Shown: piece after piece, positions 1 to 8,326 of the stretch | Position numbering within the stretch: the first letter of the stretch is position 1 | Layout: each line of letters starts with the position of its first letter | Origin: an uncultured Lachnospiraceae bacterium | GTDB taxonomy: Bacteria > Bacillota > Clostridia > Lachnospirales > Lachnospiraceae | Direction: 5' to 3' | NCBI GenBank assembly: GCA_910579325.1 | Contig: CAJTTU010000080.1 | Span: 1 to 16,044, forward strand | DNA length: 16,044 nucleotides | Notes under the pieces: generated by a model | The model's input: only the letters and a program-made list of their open reading frames with translations | The model's database searches: none | What the model was told of the DNA's origin: nothing | Made by a program: the position numbers and the translations under genes

Positions 1-39
1 TTAGCGGAAAAATATTTTGTAAAATTTTTGAAAAACAGG

Positions 40-68
40 TTGTAAAATAATTCCATATATGTTATGAT
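40..68 (+). promoter_or_regulatory. Sigma-A promoter of the PP2C/kinase operon
   Basis: A -35 box TTGTAA (40-45) and a -10 box TATGAT (63-68) are separated by exactly 17 bp in AT-rich DNA. Transcription would start near 75, giving a leader of about 150 nt before the phosphatase gene. No other promoter of this quality is seen before 8157, so it probably drives all four genes. Confidence 0.6.
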
Positions 69-215
69 ACGGATATATCGGACTTACGGAAACTTTAACA
101 GATATTTGACATTTCAGAATCAGATGATTTTTGTCATCGTATTTCTTTGAACCGCATTTCGCGGCTGATTTCCGATTAGAACTGGTAACGGAGAAAAGTA
201 AATAAAGATTTGAAT

Positions 216-223
216 GAGGAAAG
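216..223 (+). promoter_or_regulatory. Ribosome binding site deciding the phosphatase start
   Basis: GAGGAAAG sits 4 nt before the ATG at 228. The frame stays open back to a TTG at 210, but that codon would put this site inside the gene, so 228 is preferred. Confidence 0.6.
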
Positions 224-227
224 ACAG

Positions 228-1001
228 ATGGAATATATGTTGTCTTATCACACAGATGCCGGAAGGGTGAAGAAGGTCAATCAGGATTCTCTTTTGCTCC
301 AGTCGGGATGTTTGAACGGGGAGCGGATTGTGCTGGCTGTTCTGTGCGACGGGATGGGCGGCCTGGAAAAAGGGGAGGTGGCCAGCGCTTCCGTGGTTCG
401 GCGGTTTGCCCGCTGGTTCCGGCAGGAGCTGCCGGCGCTGTTGAAAAAAGGACAGAAAAAAACAGAAGCCGGTGTACTGGCGGCCTGGACAGTCATTCTG
501 GAACAGGAAGCAGAAGCCATCGCCGCTTATGGCCGGAGACACGGGATTGCCGTGGGGACGACGGCGACGGCCATGTTATTTTCGGGCGGCGTTTATTATA
601 TCGCCCATGTGGGGGACGGGCGTGTATATGAGTTTGGCGGCGGGAGCCGGCAGCTGACAAAGGATCAGACGCTTGCGGAGCGGGAAGTAGAGCAGGGACG
701 GCTGACAAGGGAGGAAGCGGAGTCGGACAGCCGTCAGAGTGTGCTTCTGCAAAGCGTTGGCGCAGGCGGCAGGCCTGTTCCTGCTTTTATTCGGGGGACC
801 GTCCGTAAAGGCGGGGTGTATCTGCTCTGCAGCGACGGATTCCGACACAGAATTTCGACGGAGGAGCTCCTGCAGGCGTTCTGCCCTTCTGCGCTGACGG
901 CGGAGGATGAGATGAAAGCGGTCTGTGTCAGTCTGACGGAACTTGATAAAGCCAGAGGAGAGACCGATAATATTTCGGTGATTGCGGTAAAAGCAGTGTG
1001 A
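228..1001 (+). CDS. PP2C-family protein Ser/Thr phosphatase (PrpC/Stp-like)
   Basis: A 257-residue cytoplasmic metal-dependent phosphatase of the PPM/PP2C family, expected to remove phosphate from Ser/Thr residues phosphorylated by the kinase encoded next. No signal peptide or membrane segment is seen. The family motifs appear in order: a 'GRVKKVNQD' version of the usual G-x-x-R-x-x-N-E-D start (Asp20), 'DGMGG' with metal ligands Asp41/Gly42, 'GTTATAML', 'HVGDGRVY' (normally GDSR), 'LLCSDG' with Asp203, and 'ETDNISVIAV' with Asp247. All metal-binding Asp positions are present, so it should be active. Length is normal for bacterial PrpC/Stp enzymes. The ATG at 228 is chosen over an in-frame TTG at 210 because of its ribosome binding site. 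The kinase gene starts 22 nt downstream on the same strand, the classic phosphatase-kinase pairing. Confidence 0.93.
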   Translation: MEYMLSYHTDAGRVKKVNQDSLLLQSGCLNGERIVLAVLCDGMGGLEKGEVASASVVRRFARWFRQELPALLKKGQKKTEAGVLAAWTVILEQEAEAIAAYGRRHGIAVGTTATAMLFSGGVYYIAHVGDGRVYEFGGGSRQLTKDQTLAEREVEQGRLTREEAESDSRQSVLLQSVGAGGRPVPAFIRGTVRKGGVYLLCSDGFRHRISTEELLQAFCPSALTAEDEMKAVCVSLTELDKARGETDNISVIAVKAV

Positions 1002-1012
1002 AGATGTGTGTC

Positions 1013-1018
1013 GGAGGG
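1013..1018 (+). promoter_or_regulatory. Ribosome binding site deciding the kinase start
   Basis: GGAGGG lies 5 nt before the ATG at 1024. An in-frame GTG at 1006 would lie upstream of this site and lacks its own, so 1024 is the better start. Confidence 0.65.
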
Positions 1019-1023
1019 TCGAA

Positions 1024-2712
1024 ATGTTAGAGATTGGTTCCGTTGTGGCCGGGAATTATAAAATATTGAGTGTGATTGGCAGGGGCGGCATGAGCGTGGT
1101 TTATCTGGCGATTAACGAGCGGGCGAACAGACCCTGGGCCATCAAGGAAGTGCGGAAGGGGCAGGGAGCGGATCTGGAGGCGGACAGGAAAGAGATTGAG
1201 ATGTTAAGACGGCTTAAGCATCGGAATCTGCCTGCCATCGCCGATGTGATCGAATATGAGGAGTCTCTGCTGATCGTAATGGATTATATAGAGGGACGGT
1301 CGCTGGATGAGATTTTAAAGGAGCAGGGGCCGCAGCCCCAGGAGCAGGTAGTGAGATGGGCCAGGCAGATCTGTGACGTGCTGTTTTATCTTCATACCCG
1401 GGAGCCGGCCGTGATATACCGGGATATGAAACCGGCTAACGTGATGCTGAAGCCGGACGGGGAGGAGATTGCCCTGATCGATTTCGGCGCGGCAAAGGAA
1501 TATAAGCCAGAAAAAATCAAAGACACTGTATCCCTGGGAACCCGCGGATATGCGGCGCCGGAGCAGTATGAAGAAGAAGGAAAAAGCGATGCCCGGACGG
1601 ACATCTACTGTTTCGGCGTGATGCTGTTCCGGCTGTTGACCGGCGCGGATCCCCATGGCCTGCAGCCGGTCACAGCGATTAATCCGGCTCTTTCCCAGGG
1701 GCTTGAGGACATTATTCTCAGATGCACCCAGGTGAGAAAGGAGGACCGGTATCAGTCCTGCGGCGAGCTGCTCTATGATCTGGAGCATTATGACCGGATC
1801 GACAGAAAAAGCCGCAGGCAGCGCAGAAGGAAGCTGTTGCTGTTTTTTGCAACGGCAGGGCTTGGCGTTCTGTGCGGCATGACTGCGCTGGGTTGTCGGT
1901 TTGGAGAGCTGCATGTGAGAGCCAATACTTATGAAGCCTGTATTCTGGCGGCTGAAAGCTGCGCCGCGCCTTCAGAGTCTCTTGCAAATTATGAAAAAGC
2001 CATTTCCATTGCTCCGGCAAAGACGGAAGCATATCTGCTTTTGCTGGACCGGATTTTTCTGGCGGATGACAATCTGACGGTAAAAGAGGATGAGGAACTG
2101 CGCCGGATTTTAAATGATGCCGGTTCGGGAAACATTTCCCATGAACGGTCTCTGGCGGAGAATCAAAAAGGATATGAAACGCTGGCATATCGTCTGGGAC
2201 TGGCCTATTTTTACTCCTATGAAAAAAACGGAAACAAAGGGATGGCTTTAAAATGGCTGCGCATTGCGTCCCAGTCCCGGACGTTAGAACCTCATATGAT
2301 TCTGCGCGCCCGGAAGCTGGGGCAGATTGCGGAATATTACGGAAAGATTGGGATGGCGAATAAAGCGGGGGACGCGGCGGTCAGTTACCGTGATTATTGG
2401 AAGGATCTGACGGAACTGGCCAAAGGGGATATCGCCGGGGAGGATAATATCACCACGGCTCTGATGGTATATAGAGAACTGGCATATCAGATTTACCGCG
2501 GCGCGTCTTTGTTTCGCGACGCAGGAGTAAAGCGGCAGGAAATGCTGGGTGAGCTGGATGCGGTCAGGCGGCGGTTTGAAACGGAGATTGTGATTCCGGA
2601 AGATGGAAATCAGGAGAGAAACCGGCTGCTTATGGAAGGATTATTGTCTGACCTGGAACGGGCAGTCAGACAGGTAGACGCGGCTTTTCTGGCGCGGGAG
2701 GAAGGGGACTGA
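1024..2712 (+). CDS. Transmembrane Ser/Thr protein kinase with TPR/Sel1-like C-terminal domain
   Basis: A 562-residue Hanks-type kinase. The N-terminal catalytic domain spans about residues 11-260: glycine loop 'GRGGMSVV' (19-26), ATP-binding Lys41 in 'AIKEV', catalytic loop 'YRDMKPAN' with Asp134 (Tyr replaces the His of HRD), 'DFG' at 153-155, the activation segment 'GTRGYAAPE' ending at 180, and 'DARTDIYCFGVML'. All catalytic residues are present. A very basic stretch (about 260-270) precedes one membrane segment (about 271-290), so the kinase should face the cytoplasm and the last ~270 residues the outside. That part lacks PASTA repeats. It looks helical, with a TPR-like stretch near 321-345 ('YEKAISIAP') and a Sel1-like stretch near 392-418 ('GMALKWLRIAS'). 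Its stop codon is 1 nt before the next start, so translation is probably coupled. A sensor kinase paired with the upstream phosphatase is the likely role; the signal is unknown. Confidence 0.93.
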   Translation: MLEIGSVVAGNYKILSVIGRGGMSVVYLAINERANRPWAIKEVRKGQGADLEADRKEIEMLRRLKHRNLPAIADVIEYEESLLIVMDYIEGRSLDEILKEQGPQPQEQVVRWARQICDVLFYLHTREPAVIYRDMKPANVMLKPDGEEIALIDFGAAKEYKPEKIKDTVSLGTRGYAAPEQYEEEGKSDARTDIYCFGVMLFRLLTGADPHGLQPVTAINPALSQGLEDIILRCTQVRKEDRYQSCGELLYDLEHYDRIDRKSRRQRRRKLLLFFATAGLGVLCGMTALGCRFGELHVRANTYEACILAAESCAAPSESLANYEKAISIAPAKTEAYLLLLDRIFLADDNLTVKEDEELRRILNDAGSGNISHERSLAENQKGYETLAYRLGLAYFYSYEKNGNKGMALKWLRIASQSRTLEPHMILRARKLGQIAEYYGKIGMANKAGDAAVSYRDYWKDLTELAKGDIAGEDNITTALMVYRELAYQIYRGASLFRDAGVKRQEMLGELDAVRRRFETEIVIPEDGNQERNRLLMEGLLSDLERAVRQVDAAFLAREEGD

Positions 2713-2713
2713 C

Positions 2714-3001
2714 ATGATGATGATTATCATAGCGGCCTATGGCGGGGAGAAAACGCAGCTTTTGCACACAGCCTGGATCGCGGCTCTGATTTTTATGGCG
2801 TTATTTCTGGCAGCGGCAGCGGCAGAGTTTATTTTTCTGGATATTCCGGAGATCTTTGCGCTGGAATCCGGTATGGCGGTTAGAAAGCGGATGCGGCGGC
2901 GAAGCAGGGGCGCAGCTTCGGACCGCGTAAAACCGGAGACGTTTGTAATAGAGAGGGAGATTGTGATTGTTCATACGGATGAGCGGATAGACGGCGCATA
3001 G
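2714..3001 (+). CDS. Small single-pass membrane protein, unknown function
   Basis: A 95-residue protein that I do not recognise. It has a short N-terminal stretch, one strong hydrophobic segment at about residues 19-42 (rich in Ala, Leu and Phe), then a dense basic patch at 57-65 ('RKRMRRRSR') and a polar tail ending 'HTDERIDGA'. By the positive-inside rule the C-terminal ~50 residues should be cytoplasmic, on the same side as the kinase domain. The tail holds several Ser/Thr residues (Ser64, Ser69, Thr76, Thr88) that could be phosphorylated; that is inference. The start is supported by an AGGAAGGGG site inside the kinase 3' end and a 1-nt gap from the kinase stop; ATGs at 2717 and 2720 are possible alternatives. 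Position between the kinase and the giant surface protein suggests an adaptor, substrate or assembly partner. Confidence 0.75.
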   Translation: MMMIIIAAYGGEKTQLLHTAWIAALIFMALFLAAAAAEFIFLDIPEIFALESGMAVRKRMRRRSRGAASDRVKPETFVIEREIVIVHTDERIDGA

Positions 3002-3058
3002 AGTCAGAGTGTTCGGAAAAAGGCAATGTCCGGGAAAGAAAGCTGCAAAACGGTAAAC

Positions 3059-3064
3059 AGGAGG
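3059..3064 (+). promoter_or_regulatory. Ribosome binding site supporting a TTG start
   Basis: A perfect AGGAGG 8 nt before the TTG at 3073. No in-frame ATG lies upstream of the signal-peptide hydrophobic core, so the TTG is the credible start of the giant protein. Confidence 0.7.
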
Positions 3065-3072
3065 CGAAAAAT

Positions 3073-6000
3073 TTGAAGAGAAAGCGGAGGATACATATAT
3101 TCCTGAAAGAGAAAAGCAGAGGAAGAAAACGGAATCAGGAGAGAAAGTCATTTGTCCGGAAAACGGCGTTTCTGTTTCTGACGGCGCTGTTATTGCAGAT
3201 GCTGATCTTCTTTACGCCGCTTGCGGCCAGGGCGGAGGATGGGAATGATACTGTCGATAAACTTCCGGAGATTCAGGTTCAATGGAATGGAACAGGACGG
3301 GACGATTACTGGTATCGGGACGGCGCCGACAAATTTGTATTTGATGTAACGGTAAATAACGTTGAGGATGGGGAACTGACCGCATCGATATACTGCAAAA
3401 CGACGGAAGAAGCGACAGAGAATGTGTCAGATAAAAAAGAGCATGTTCCTGTGATGGACGGACAGGTCTCGTTTGGAAGCTGGGTCTATAACAGAGAGGG
3501 CGCTGTGAAATATGGGGATCAGAGACAGTTTTATGTCGTCATCGTGGAGGATCAGGCGGGAAATGTGGCGAAGTCGGAGGCTGTGGAGGTCAGAATCGAC
3601 GAGACGGGTCCTGCGCTTGCGATATATGACGGGTATCCGGCGGTTTACTATCAGTTTGCAAATGCGGTCCATGAAAAAATTAACGACAAAGACCGGGTGC
3701 AGGCATATCAGATTGGAGATTATCTTTTTCAGGAGACGCTGCTCAGTCGAACTGCAGTTATCGTAACGGTAAATGTCGGAGACCGGGCGATGACGAAGGA
3801 TCATTTGTCCGGTTCCGGAATCAGAGAAGTGATACTAAAGGTAAACGGACAGAGATTTGAGCCGGCAGAGAAGCCGGATCAAAAAGACGGAGAGGGAATC
3901 TATCGCTTTCAGTTACCTTTTTGCCCGGGGGAAGAGAGGGCGTATCGTCAGGAAGCGCTGGAACTGACGGATTGGGCCGGGAATCGTACTGTCTGCCAGT
4001 TTGGTGAAAAACTGGCTCCGAAAATGATTGTGGTGGACGGTAAAATACCGGATGTGGATTTTCTGGACAAGGTTTATGCGGCGGAAAATCAGGAAGGTCT
4101 GCCGGAATGGTATTCGGTTTCAGCGCAGGGGCAGGAGCTGAGTATCACCGCGCAGGCCAGAGACCGGTATGGGATTTATTCTATGGAATGGTATATGACG
4201 GATGATGATGGAAATGTGACGCTGGGGCCTCTGACGGCAGAACAGCCCGGAAAGATGGCATCAGTGCCGGAACAGGTTTCGGGCGCGTCTGACCAGACGG
4301 TTTTCACAGGAACCGCTCTGTTTCGGTCTCCTCAGACGCAGTTGTATGCTGTCAGAGCCATCGATTGGGCCGGAAATGCCACCGGATTAATCAGAAACCG
4401 GGATATTTCGGAAAATAAGGGAAGCCAGGTGAATATTGATAACCAGCCTGCCGTGATTACGGAGACCGGCGGCGGACCGGACGTGACTTATTGCTTTTCC
4501 AATGTAAAATACCGGGAGAAGGCTGCGGTTCAGGATCATGCGCTGACGGATCAGGATCATCTGGCAGATGGGAAACTGGTCAGCGGTACGGATGTCAGGG
4601 TAGCAGTTACAGTAGAGGATCTGCCGGAAGTTTCGGACGCAAGGGCTTCCGGCGTGAAAAAAGCGGTGTTGATTACAGGCCGGGGCGAGTTCGCGTTTTC
4701 TCTTCCCCGCGGTACGGGAGGAGTCTGCCGTCTGTCCCTGACCGGGGCGGAGGGAGAGGAAACGGTATATGAATGTGAAGCCATCCGCATTACGGACAAT
4801 GCCGGGAATGTGACGGTCTGTCCATACACGGAAGCAGGACTGGGCAGTCTGACGATTGTGGTGGATAAAAAGAGACCGACATGTCCAAAGGAAGGGGTAT
4901 TCCGTACAACCTCAGGCGAGAATCATGTCAGGACGGTGGAAGGCGGCGGACTTACCGGCTGGTATTCTGCCGCTGGCGGGACAGGAAAAACCATATGCGC
5001 CACGGCGGAGGATGGCTGTGGTATTTCCTCAATCAGATGGTATGCGCTAAGAGAGAAGGCAGAAGATCAGGATCAGTTGGAGGGCAGTCTGCTGATCAGT
5101 GAGACGGAGAATCCGGACGAGGGGGTCAGGTCATTTGCCCGCAACGAGACGTTTTCTCAGGATCAGGATCAGCTGTATGGGGTGGAGGTTACGGACTGGG
5201 CGGGAAACCGGGCGCTGTTTCAGGTAGACGAATCGGGCAGTCATGGAAGCAGGGTCCGCATCGATAATGGAGCGCCTCAGGAAGCAGTGCTGGTTCAGTG
5301 GGAAGCTGGCGAACTGACGGCGCATCGTTATCAGATGCCTGGAACAGGTGTGGTTTACGGCAGAGACCATACAGCTCTGAAACTGTATGTCCGGGATGAA
5401 CTGCGGCAAGGGCTGCGTCTGGCGAAAAATGACAGGATTGCCTCAGGGATTCAGAAGATATCGGTTACGGTCAATCATGACGGAAAAAAGGAGACGCTGG
5501 TAAAGAGCGGCGGTTCTGAGACGCAGAGGATAGAGATCGGAGAAAAGGAATATCGGGAATTTGTCTTTGACCTTGACTGGAATATCCCGGAGCGGACAGA
5601 GACAGAAAAATATATCGAATCTGTTCGAATCTACGATCAGGCCGGCAATGTGGCTCCTGCTTCCGCAAAACCCTTGGGCGACAACGTCCGTTATGTTTTG
5701 GATAACCGGCCGCCGGAGTTAAAAGTGGATTATCATACGGGCAGCTATGTGGAGCATGAGGGATATCCGGATACATATTTTTACAGAGCTGCAGGGGGAG
5801 TGGACATATCCGTTCGGGAGCGGTATTTTTTCCCGGAAGACGAACGACGGATGCAGATCGATTGTCAGGCTGAGGGAGCGTCGGAGAAATTAGAACACAG
5901 TTCCTGGGAATGGGACAATGAGAGGCACGGAAGTGTTTTTTCCATGCCTCAGGACGGAATATATCGTTTTTCCATGGAGTATGCGGACCGTTCCGGCAAT

Positions 6001-8157
6001 CTGATGGAAGGAGAGGAGGTATCGGAAGGCAGGTTTATCAGCAAATATCTGGTATTAGACACGAAAAAACCAGTGATCGAGGTGGCTTTTCTGTATAAGG
6101 GCGCCGATATCACAGGGGAGATTTCGGAGAAAAGATATTATGCGGGTCCGGTGACGGCTGAGGTGAAGATTACCGAGAGGAATTTTGATCCTGCGCTGAC
6201 GGAACTGAAAGCCCGGGGTTACGACAGTGAAGAACATAGGGTGATAAATGTGGGCTGGGATGGTCCCTGGCGCGACGAAGGAGAAGGGGTTCACCGGAAT
6301 ACGGTTACCTTTGACGCTCAGGGGACCTGGCAGTTTGCCTGCGCTGTAAAAGATATTGTGGGATGGGAGGCGGAAGCGTCCGCCGACGCAGAATTTGTGA
6401 TCGATACCGTTTCTCCGTCGGTCAGGATCAGCTTTGACCGAAATGATCCGGAGCATGAGACATTTTACCGGGAGGCGCGGACGGCTCTGATCAGAGTGAC
6501 AGATCGTTCCTTTTATCCGGAGGGCGCGAAAGTTTTTCTTACGGCTTCCGGGCAGAGGCCGGCGGAAGGGGAATGGCGGCACTGTCCGGGCGGCGGCTGT
6601 CCGGGCGGAGAGAACGGCCATGTGGATGGCTGTGTCTATGAGATGCGGATAACGTTTGCAGAGGACGGAGATTATTCGCTGGCTTTTCAGTGCGTCGATC
6701 GGGCCGGGAACAGATCGGCGCGGACGGAGGCTGCCCCTTTTACCGTCGACCGTACGCCTCCGAAGGTGACGGTAATCTATGATAATATGAATGCGGCCCA
6801 CGGCCTGTATTATAACCGGCGGCGGCAGGCGGTAATCACGGTGGAGGAGCGCAATTTTCAGCCGGAGGATGCGGTGATTATCATTACCGCCGATCAGGAC
6901 GGGAAGGAGATTGCCCCGCCTTCCGTAAGCGAATGGACCAGCGTCTCAGACCGGCACAGCGCTTCCGTGTTATATGATTATGACGGAGCGTTTACGTTTC
7001 AGATGGCCTGCAGGGATTTGGCGGGAAATCAGGCGGCAGCTTATCCGGCAGACCGTTTTATTGTCGACCTGACGCCTCCTGAACTGGAGATTACGAATAT
7101 CCGGAACAAATCTGCCAATAATCAGAAAGTGGCTCCGGGAATCCGATATTGCGATGCAAATCTGGATCCGGAAAGGGTTCGGATTCAATTAACCGGGGCC
7201 TGGAACGGCGCTGTCAGTCCGGAGACCCATAATACTTCCATTCCTGGAGGACAGACGATTCAATATGAGGATTTTCCCAGAAAAAAAGAGATGGACGACC
7301 TCTATACGCTGCATGTCTCGGCGGCGGATCTGGCCGGAAACGTCTCGGAGGAAACCGTATTGTTTTCCGTAAACCGTTTTGGATCTTCTTATCTGTTTGA
7401 CAGTGTGACCGAAGAAGTGCTGGAACGGTATTATCTCGACTGTCCCACCGGTCTTAAAATAACGGAAATCAATGTGGATACCCTTGCATTTCGGGAGATT
7501 ACCTGCAGCAGAAACGGAGAACTTCGCGTACTGCGGCCGGGAGAAGACTATCAGGCGATCCTGTCCGACAGCGGGGAAGGCTGGAAAGCCTATACCTATG
7601 AGATTGGTCCGGATAATTTTCGGGAGGATGGCATATATTCGGTTATGATTTATTCGGAGGACAGAGCTTCCAATCATTCCAGTAACGGTATAAAGGAAAA
7701 GGAAATCGCTTTTGCCGTGGATACCGCGCCGCCTTCCGTCGTTGTGACAGGCGTGGAGGACCAGGCCAGGTATTATGATACCGGCCGCATCGCGACCATC
7801 GATGTCAGGGATAATATCGCGCTGTTTCGCGCGGAGGTCTGGTTAAATGGAAGCCTGGTCCGTACTTTTGATCAGGATGAACTGGCGGCATCCGACGGGG
7901 TTGTGACCTGTCCGATTCAAAGTGGAGACGACTGGCAGACTCTGTATGTGAAAGCGTCAGATGCCGCCGGCAATGAATTCGTTTCCGACAGCAGGACTTT
8001 TCTGATTACGAAAAATCTGCTGATTCAGTGGTACAGGAGGCCGTGGCTGTTTTGGGGAAGCGTGGCGGCGCTGATTATGCTTTTTGCGGCGGCGCTGTGG
8101 CTGCCGCTCCGAAAACTGCCGGACCGACGGGACACTTCCCAAAACCCGTCAGTCTGA
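3073..8157 (+). CDS. Giant secreted, membrane-anchored Ig-like repeat protein
   Basis: A 1694-residue surface protein. A long basic n-region (about 30 residues) leads to a hydrophobic signal core and a likely signal-peptidase site after Ala54 ('LAARA'). The body is a chain of about 13 Ig-like beta modules, each closing on a 'D-x-A-G-N' motif or variant, near residues 161, 301, 432, 576, 709, 856, 973, 1095, 1210, 1316, 1420, 1533 and 1632, usually followed by 'V(D/I)D-x-x-P-P' linkers. The first modules repeat every ~130-147 residues and the later ones every ~99-122. In the later set, five copies carry an '(E/D)R-x-F-x-P' type motif. Near the C-terminus a hydrophobic segment (about 1657-1677) is followed by a ~17-residue basic tail containing Thr/Ser; there is no LPxTG sortase motif, so it is membrane-anchored. 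No enzymatic domain is recognised; a structural, adhesive or sensing role is inferred. It is last in the phosphatase-kinase operon, 71 nt after the small membrane gene. Confidence 0.88.
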   Translation: MKRKRRIHIFLKEKSRGRKRNQERKSFVRKTAFLFLTALLLQMLIFFTPLAARAEDGNDTVDKLPEIQVQWNGTGRDDYWYRDGADKFVFDVTVNNVEDGELTASIYCKTTEEATENVSDKKEHVPVMDGQVSFGSWVYNREGAVKYGDQRQFYVVIVEDQAGNVAKSEAVEVRIDETGPALAIYDGYPAVYYQFANAVHEKINDKDRVQAYQIGDYLFQETLLSRTAVIVTVNVGDRAMTKDHLSGSGIREVILKVNGQRFEPAEKPDQKDGEGIYRFQLPFCPGEERAYRQEALELTDWAGNRTVCQFGEKLAPKMIVVDGKIPDVDFLDKVYAAENQEGLPEWYSVSAQGQELSITAQARDRYGIYSMEWYMTDDDGNVTLGPLTAEQPGKMASVPEQVSGASDQTVFTGTALFRSPQTQLYAVRAIDWAGNATGLIRNRDISENKGSQVNIDNQPAVITETGGGPDVTYCFSNVKYREKAAVQDHALTDQDHLADGKLVSGTDVRVAVTVEDLPEVSDARASGVKKAVLITGRGEFAFSLPRGTGGVCRLSLTGAEGEETVYECEAIRITDNAGNVTVCPYTEAGLGSLTIVVDKKRPTCPKEGVFRTTSGENHVRTVEGGGLTGWYSAAGGTGKTICATAEDGCGISSIRWYALREKAEDQDQLEGSLLISETENPDEGVRSFARNETFSQDQDQLYGVEVTDWAGNRALFQVDESGSHGSRVRIDNGAPQEAVLVQWEAGELTAHRYQMPGTGVVYGRDHTALKLYVRDELRQGLRLAKNDRIASGIQKISVTVNHDGKKETLVKSGGSETQRIEIGEKEYREFVFDLDWNIPERTETEKYIESVRIYDQAGNVAPASAKPLGDNVRYVLDNRPPELKVDYHTGSYVEHEGYPDTYFYRAAGGVDISVRERYFFPEDERRMQIDCQAEGASEKLEHSSWEWDNERHGSVFSMPQDGIYRFSMEYADRSGNLMEGEEVSEGRFISKYLVLDTKKPVIEVAFLYKGADITGEISEKRYYAGPVTAEVKITERNFDPALTELKARGYDSEEHRVINVGWDGPWRDEGEGVHRNTVTFDAQGTWQFACAVKDIVGWEAEASADAEFVIDTVSPSVRISFDRNDPEHETFYREARTALIRVTDRSFYPEGAKVFLTASGQRPAEGEWRHCPGGGCPGGENGHVDGCVYEMRITFAEDGDYSLAFQCVDRAGNRSARTEAAPFTVDRTPPKVTVIYDNMNAAHGLYYNRRRQAVITVEERNFQPEDAVIIITADQDGKEIAPPSVSEWTSVSDRHSASVLYDYDGAFTFQMACRDLAGNQAAAYPADRFIVDLTPPELEITNIRNKSANNQKVAPGIRYCDANLDPERVRIQLTGAWNGAVSPETHNTSIPGGQTIQYEDFPRKKEMDDLYTLHVSAADLAGNVSEETVLFSVNRFGSSYLFDSVTEEVLERYYLDCPTGLKITEINVDTLAFREITCSRNGELRVLRPGEDYQAILSDSGEGWKAYTYEIGPDNFREDGIYSVMIYSEDRASNHSSNGIKEKEIAFAVDTAPPSVVVTGVEDQARYYDTGRIATIDVRDNIALFRAEVWLNGSLVRTFDQDELAASDGVVTCPIQSGDDWQTLYVKASDAAGNEFVSDSRTFLITKNLLIQWYRRPWLFWGSVAALIMLFAAALWLPLRKLPDRRDTSQNPSV

Positions 8158-8183
8158 AAATACGCTTTTTTCCGAAAATATGG

Positions 8184-8212
8184 TTGATAAACAGCGATAA
8201 CATATATATACT
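8184..8212 (+). promoter_or_regulatory. Sigma-A promoter of pncB
   Basis: TTGATA (8184-8189) and TATACT (8207-8212) are separated by exactly 17 bp. Transcription would start near 8219, leaving a leader of about 124 nt before pncB. This separates pncB from the upstream operon. Confidence 0.65.
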
Positions 8213-8279
8213 AAGATAAGGCGTAAAAAGATGAAAACAGACACAGGAATTCATACTTGATATGCTGTGCAGAGAAGAT

Positions 8280-8326
8280 GCGTGTCCGCGAATACGGAGG
8301 AAGACAGGATCATCTGGCGGACGCGT
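8280..8326 (+). promoter_or_regulatory. Hairpin in the pncB leader
   Basis: GCGTGTCCGC (8280-8289) can pair along all 10 positions with GCGGACGCGT (8317-8326), counting two G-U pairs, around a 27-nt loop. The 3' arm ends just before the pncB ribosome binding site (AGGAAAGAGGGG, 8328-8339). It has no U-run, so it is not a terminator. It matches no riboswitch class I know; a control role is inferred only. Confidence 0.35.

Noticed and set aside
6055..6801. Long open frame (248 codons) antisense to the giant gene
   Set aside because: It is a mirror of the coding frame in a GC-balanced gene, has basic low-complexity composition and no ribosome binding site.
3553..7980. Regularly spaced GCCGGGAAT-like words as a possible DNA repeat or CRISPR-like array
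   Set aside because: They are codons for the D-x-A-G-N motif of each Ig-like module inside one continuous reading frame.
8126..8171. Hairpin GACGGG/CCCGTC overlapping the giant gene's stop, with TTTTTT at 8166-8171, as a terminator
   Set aside because: The stem is only 6 bp with a 13-nt loop and the T-run starts 15 nt after it, so it does not fit an intrinsic terminator well.
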